Source: Phlebotomus papatasi (Eukaryota; Arthropoda; Insecta; Diptera; Psychodidae). From it: 64,000 nt of DNA. Where the stretch lies: contig NC_077222.1 in the NCBI RefSeq assembly GCF_024763615.1, positions 112,005,417 to 112,069,416 of the forward strand. Direction: 5' to 3'. A program made the translations under genes and the position numbers. This document shows, one piece after another, positions 59,923 to 64,000 of this stretch (its first letter is position 1; every line of letters begins with the position of its first letter). The notes beneath the pieces were generated by a model. That model worked only from the letters and a program-made list of their open reading frames with translations, was not told the origin of the DNA and searched no databases.

Positions 59923-60149
59923 CTGACAAGAGAGACATTAAATAAAAAGGAAATTAATTGATGGATCCGGTGAAGGCAGAAAATTAGCAAGACCCACAAA
60001 TCATGAAAATTAAATGAAGCATATTAAATTAAGTCAATGCAAGTCATAAATAGTACAATGTAAGAAAATTCGCAGTGTGCTCAAACACGCAATTTTTGAA
60101 ATTCTAAATTTTGAATTTATTAAGTGCTTGTAGTTTATTTAAACTCTAG

Positions 60150-60462
60150 TTCATTATTATTATTATTATTATTCGTATCAAGATATAGCATTACAAGGTA
60201 ATATTTTTTTACAATGTTATATCCCGTATTGGAAGAATCTGTTAAGTTCATTGTAGACCGCCCAGAAGCGCCATCCCGTGATGATATTTCTTCCATGCTC
60301 CCAAAGTTGTTGGGCGAAGGCGGTGCATTATATCACGTTATTATTGCATGTAAAAATGGTTTAAATCAGACATTCTGATCTTTGCACCGGGCAGAACTCG
60401 CACTTGCAACTCTGAGAGTCAAGTCACAGATCTCATCCGGCCAAGAGCCATATAGGAAAGAC
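60150..60462 (-). repeat. tRNA-derived SINE, copy 2
   Basis: Read on the minus strand it has GGCCGGATGAGATCTGTGAC, TCAGAGTTGCAAGTGCGAGT, CACCGCCTTCGCCCAA, GGGAGCATGGAAGAA and CTTCTGGGCGGTCTACA, in the same order as copy 1 at 37027. It ends near 60175 in an (AAT)n tail of seven units, as expected of a SINE. Confidence 0.75.
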
Positions 60463-60469
60463 CGTACAA

Positions 60470-62299
60470 TGAAGGTGTAAATCACAAAGCTGCTGTAACA
60501 AATATTGTCGGGGTGCATTTTTCGCAATACAAAGGTCATTTAGAAAATATGTGTGACTGATTTTATTTATTTATTTTGCAGAAGTTTTTGTCAAAAGTGG
60601 CTTCAAGTAGTCAGATTTACTTTACGATTACGTACAAACATTAGAAAGAAATAACTTTAGATAGTCAAGAACAATTATTCAGTTCTACAATTATACACTT
60701 CAATTTGAGAAATAGATTAAAAAAATTTAAATAGCAAAATTGATATGTATCAGTCACTTTAGCTTTCAGGTTAAGTTTAATAACTTTTTTATTAATATTA
60801 TCTTTGAAATCACGAAATTTTGTACTTAAAGAGATAGCCTTCTTTATATATTTTATCAATATTAGGTTATATTTAACATAGCCCCTAATTTATCGATTTT
60901 ATCTTTTTAATAATATATTTTAGTAACACGAAATTATTTTGAATGTTCGATTTATCCATGTATTATGCCATTTTTAGGTTATCTGCAGCAACTTCATTAT
61001 TAAAGCCTTATATTAATTATTATTTCTTGATATAAAAAAACATCAAGAATTTATCATGATTTTTTAAATTTATGTCGAAAGGATTAATCAATAAATTATG
61101 TTGTCTTCTTCTAAAACGACCCTTGTGTATTACATAACATTTATGGGCAGTCAATCTTCCTCAAAAATCATCCCTTGTGGTGCCAAAAGAAACCTTATGA
61201 TTATGAGAGAAAACTGTGAGTTGAATTTTCTCTAGCAAATTTTCTCTCTCTAGAGGCAAATTTTGTTAGCAGTTCCAAAAACATGATGAATACTAATAAA
61301 TATAATGAATTTTGTAGCAATATATTTTCTCAGCAAAACTGTATATCACAAGGAACGTTTTCTCCTCGCATTCGATTTTATTTTGATTATAGAGAAATGG
61401 AGGAAAAGGCTTTCGTTGTATGAATAGACCTGCCTTCCTCTCTTGCATAATACCGTGAGAATAATATATTTGAATATATACTGTTTAGGAAATGTCTATC
61501 TGATGCAAGAATTTCTTTATTGATTTTCTGTACATTATGTTTTATATGTATAGACCGAGAGGCCCAGTTCACACTATTCTATTTCAAAAATACAACACTT
61601 CAAGAGAGCCATAATTTCCGTATTTTTTTCTTAATTGATGGGTAATTTGAAATCTTCCACGAACCAAAATCTTATATCATTCTTTTACACTTAATTCCAA
61701 ATTAAATTTGTTCTGATACTCATATGAAGAAGAATGCGAAAGTGTGGAATTAAACATACGCAATTTGAGAAGAAAAGGGAGAGAAATTTGATTTATATAA
61801 AATTTTTCCTCCTAATCTGAAAAGTATACTTATACCGCGAGAGCATATTTCTATTGAATCGGTCTCTCTTTAATTTGAAAAACTTTTCAGGATATCCTAG
61901 TTTCTTTTTGTGGGATTTGATAAATGAATTTAATGTTTAAATTAGTCTTGGATGTGTATTCAATTGATATTTTGATATTCATCCAACAAAATTTTTGTTT
62001 AAATGTCTTTTATTTTAAAATTTCCTTTAAAGATTTTCATTTCCCACCGCAAACTTACTTTAATTACAAAGCTATAATTCAGGTACAACGGGTACAACAA
62101 TCTCGCGGAGAAAAATATATTATATAAACAATCGACTTAAAATAGTATGGAATGAGACTATCAATGTATAAAGTCTGGGAGAATTTTGCCAATGATGCCA
62201 ATTGTGATAGAAACTTCCGGCAACTCAGGCAGATGTGTTATGATTTCGTTTTTTTTTATTAATACGCGAATATTTAAAGGGAGTGATCCAGCATTATTC
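60470..62299. other. Non-coding AT-rich sequence
   Basis: No supported gene or repeat. Short ORFs here have intron-like composition. Confidence 0.4.
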
Positions 62300-62760
62300 T
62301 GGGATTCTTTTGCCTCTCTTATAATCCCCGTGCGAAGATGAATGGGAGATGATTGAAAGAAAATCCACTTGTGAATAAGAAAAATATTTCATCCCATCCG
62401 CCCAGAATAATCCCTGTCAATTGGGAAAACCATGTCGACAATTGGGGAAGCAGGACTCATTTATGAGAGGGACATAAAAAAGTCTGGCAGTGAGCATGGG
62501 AAGTTCTCTCGCATTCTCCCCTCATAGCTGTGCCGAGGAAGATTTTCCCAAACAGAATGGGTGTTCTCACTATCGATCCATTTTCAGGGAGTTCCACCAG
62601 CCAATGTCGCCCATTTCACCTTTTTGCACCGCAAGTCCCGGGATAAATATCATCGGATCAAATGTGAGATTGTTTTTATGTACTACCTTCATCCATCCAT
62701 GGATTTTCCACCCCCTCAAACGACTAGGATTTTTTTTAAGAGAGTACAGGTCTAAATGAG
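62300..62760. other. GC-richer block of unknown nature
   Basis: Composition clearly above the flanks. On the plus strand CCATTTTCAG then GGAGTTCCACCAGCC looks like an acceptor followed by an open stretch (GVPPANVAHFTFLHRKSRDK) to a possible GTGAGA donor. No partner exon was found, so it may be a regulatory block or part of a plus-strand gene leaving the window. Confidence 0.25.
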
Positions 62761-63073
62761 AATTTACCTCTTGCGAACTATTTTTGCCACATTCACTTAA
62801 GCAATCACCTTGAAAATGTTTCTCGGGGAGGACACAATTCTGTGTTTAAATCCACCCCGGAAATTATACTAAAACTTTTCACACTCTAAACAACTTCTTT
62901 AGCACGAAACATATAAAATGAGGTTGATAAGAAAAGAGATATGTTATGCACTTTTTTACTACATAGAATGTTTGGATAGATAAACTTCCCGTGAAGGAAT
63001 CAGAAAAAATTGACTTCTTGAGACTATTCAGCGACTTTGAAATGTGAATTGCCTGAGAAAACAATCACCACTG

Positions 63074-63316
63074 ATGAGTACAAGGAGACTCTCTCAGAGT
63101 GCTACCGTCAAAGACATGACCAAAGCTCACAAATTGCGAAAAAAAATCTCTAAAGCCACTGTGAGAACTTTCAGGCGGGGTGGAAAACTTCAACGCCAGA
63201 GAATTTCTCTCAGGCACCTCTCTTTGAGGGGTAAAGGCGTGCGCTTTGCTTCGCAAATTACTATGCCCCAAGCGAAGGACATGGGAGAAAGCATGGGCCA
63301 AGGGAATCCGTTTTGA
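63074..63316 (+). CDS. Possible small, very basic protein
   Basis: 80 codons from ATG to TGA, starting MSTRRLSQSATVKDM, with KAHKLRKKISKATVRTFRRG and RQRISLRHLSLRGKGVRF, ending QGNPF. Over a quarter of residues are Arg/Lys/His and there is no cysteine. Composition is GC-richer than its flanks, like known exons here. It could be a nested single-exon gene (for example a chromatin-type basic protein) or a decayed insertion; the minus strand is also open, so coding is unproven. No domain recognised. Confidence 0.35.
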   Translation: MSTRRLSQSATVKDMTKAHKLRKKISKATVRTFRRGGKLQRQRISLRHLSLRGKGVRFASQITMPQAKDMGESMGQGNPF

Positions 63317-63619
63317 TGCACAATAATCAATGCTGAGATTATTTAAGCTTATGATAAGTAAGATTCCTATTTTGAGTTAATTCACTATGCAAGCATTACA
63401 TTAAAAATTTATAATAAAACCACTTTACGGCAACCCTGAAAAAATCAGTATTTTTGTCAATATTGTAATATTTGAGAATTTGACTAATAAAAAATTCATA
63501 TACAGTAGTCGAAGTAAAAATTTAAATACGTATTTTTTTTAAAGGGGGTAGAGTGAGTGCTCGGTTGCTTCGACCAACATAGTATTATTATGTTAAGTAG
63601 AGATTTGAACAAGGGACCT

Positions 63620-63705
63620 CAATGGCTCAATTGGTAGTACATTTTTGCTCAATGATGCAAGCGTACCGGGTTCAAATCCCTTTTATATCACCAGAATTTT
63701 TTTTT
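63620..63705 (+). repeat. tRNA-like sequence (SINE head or tRNA pseudogene)
   Basis: AATGGCTCAATTGGTAGTAC (A box) and ACCGGGTTCAAATCCC (B box) with tRNA-like spacing, ending ATCACCAG. The acceptor arms do not pair, so a functional tRNA is unlikely. Confidence 0.5.
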
Positions 63706-63879
63706 GGCATTTTGGTATTCGAATTGCATTCAGTGAAGCATAACTGCACTTTTGATTCCATGTCCCGTGACAATCTCATCCCCTTTATAAGAAAAAACTA
63801 ATAAAATGGATGCCCCGAATATCTCACTTGTGAGTAGGACTAGTTGGAATATCTTGTTCTCATTATTATTTATTTATTA

Positions 63880-64000
63880 GAAGCCTGACCAAAAATAGCA
63901 GATAAACTCGCGAAGATTGGTGCACATCAAGGCCCTGAACCAGTCTTCTGAGTTGAAAAAGAATTACGGAAAGATTACTACCAATATAACTACAGGAGTA
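63880..64000 (+). repeat. Non-LTR retrotransposon fragment at window edge
   Basis: Shares ATTGGTGCACATCAAGG-type sequence, CCAGTCTTCTGAGTT and GGAAAGATTAC with 19380-19470. It continues off the end of the window. Same RNase H-bearing family by position in the 19.2-19.8 kb relic. Confidence 0.55.

Overview
This is eukaryotic nuclear DNA, AT-rich, with GT-AG introns, TATA/Inr promoters at protease genes, a Drosophila-type core promoter motif, and a heavy load of small inverted-repeat elements, tRNA-derived SINE-like repeats and degraded non-LTR retrotransposons. Gene content (paired S1 serine proteases, mitochondrial IDH3A, a GRAM-domain membrane protein) and compactness suggest an insect, most likely a nematoceran dipteran such as a phlebotomine sand fly or mosquito relative. 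The order is fairly secure; the family is a guess.

Layout. 1-7 kb: two divergent chymotrypsin-like serine protease genes (minus 1929-2795, plus 4164-5016), each with a signal peptide, an activation site and one short intron at the same position. A third copy (about 6225-6605) keeps the promoter and signal-peptide start, then stops. 7.7-11.3 kb: the IDH3A subunit of mitochondrial NAD-isocitrate dehydrogenase, five exons, 356 residues, apparently intact; its large intron 4 holds a foldback-like element. 11.6-15.3 kb: non-coding, with four inverted-repeat elements.

15.3-60 kb: dominated by one minus-strand gene for a GRAMD2-type GRAM-domain, tail-region membrane protein. The shared 3' part is five exons (18726 down to 15557). 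At least two candidate alternative first exons with ATG (25660-25778, 38360-38508) and further upstream coding exons (28827-28984, 55645-56286, 59860-59922) lie over the next 41 kb. Every exon that would feed the first shared exon ends in phase 2, which supports one gene with several promoters. The isoform from the 25.7 kb first exon would be 433 residues, close to human GRAMD2B.

The large introns are filled with mobile DNA. The most striking piece is a roughly 5 kb foldback element (48574-53554) with near-identical long inverted arms, many TTGATCAA motifs, a tandem 171-bp repeat in one arm only, and no coding capacity. Several small inverted-repeat families share the same outer ends (TA-GGGGAA or TA-CACAG) but have unrelated interiors. 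60-64 kb holds a SINE copy, a GC-richer block, a small very basic ORF and a retroelement fragment at the edge. I found no rRNA, no CRISPR array and no convincing intact tRNA gene.
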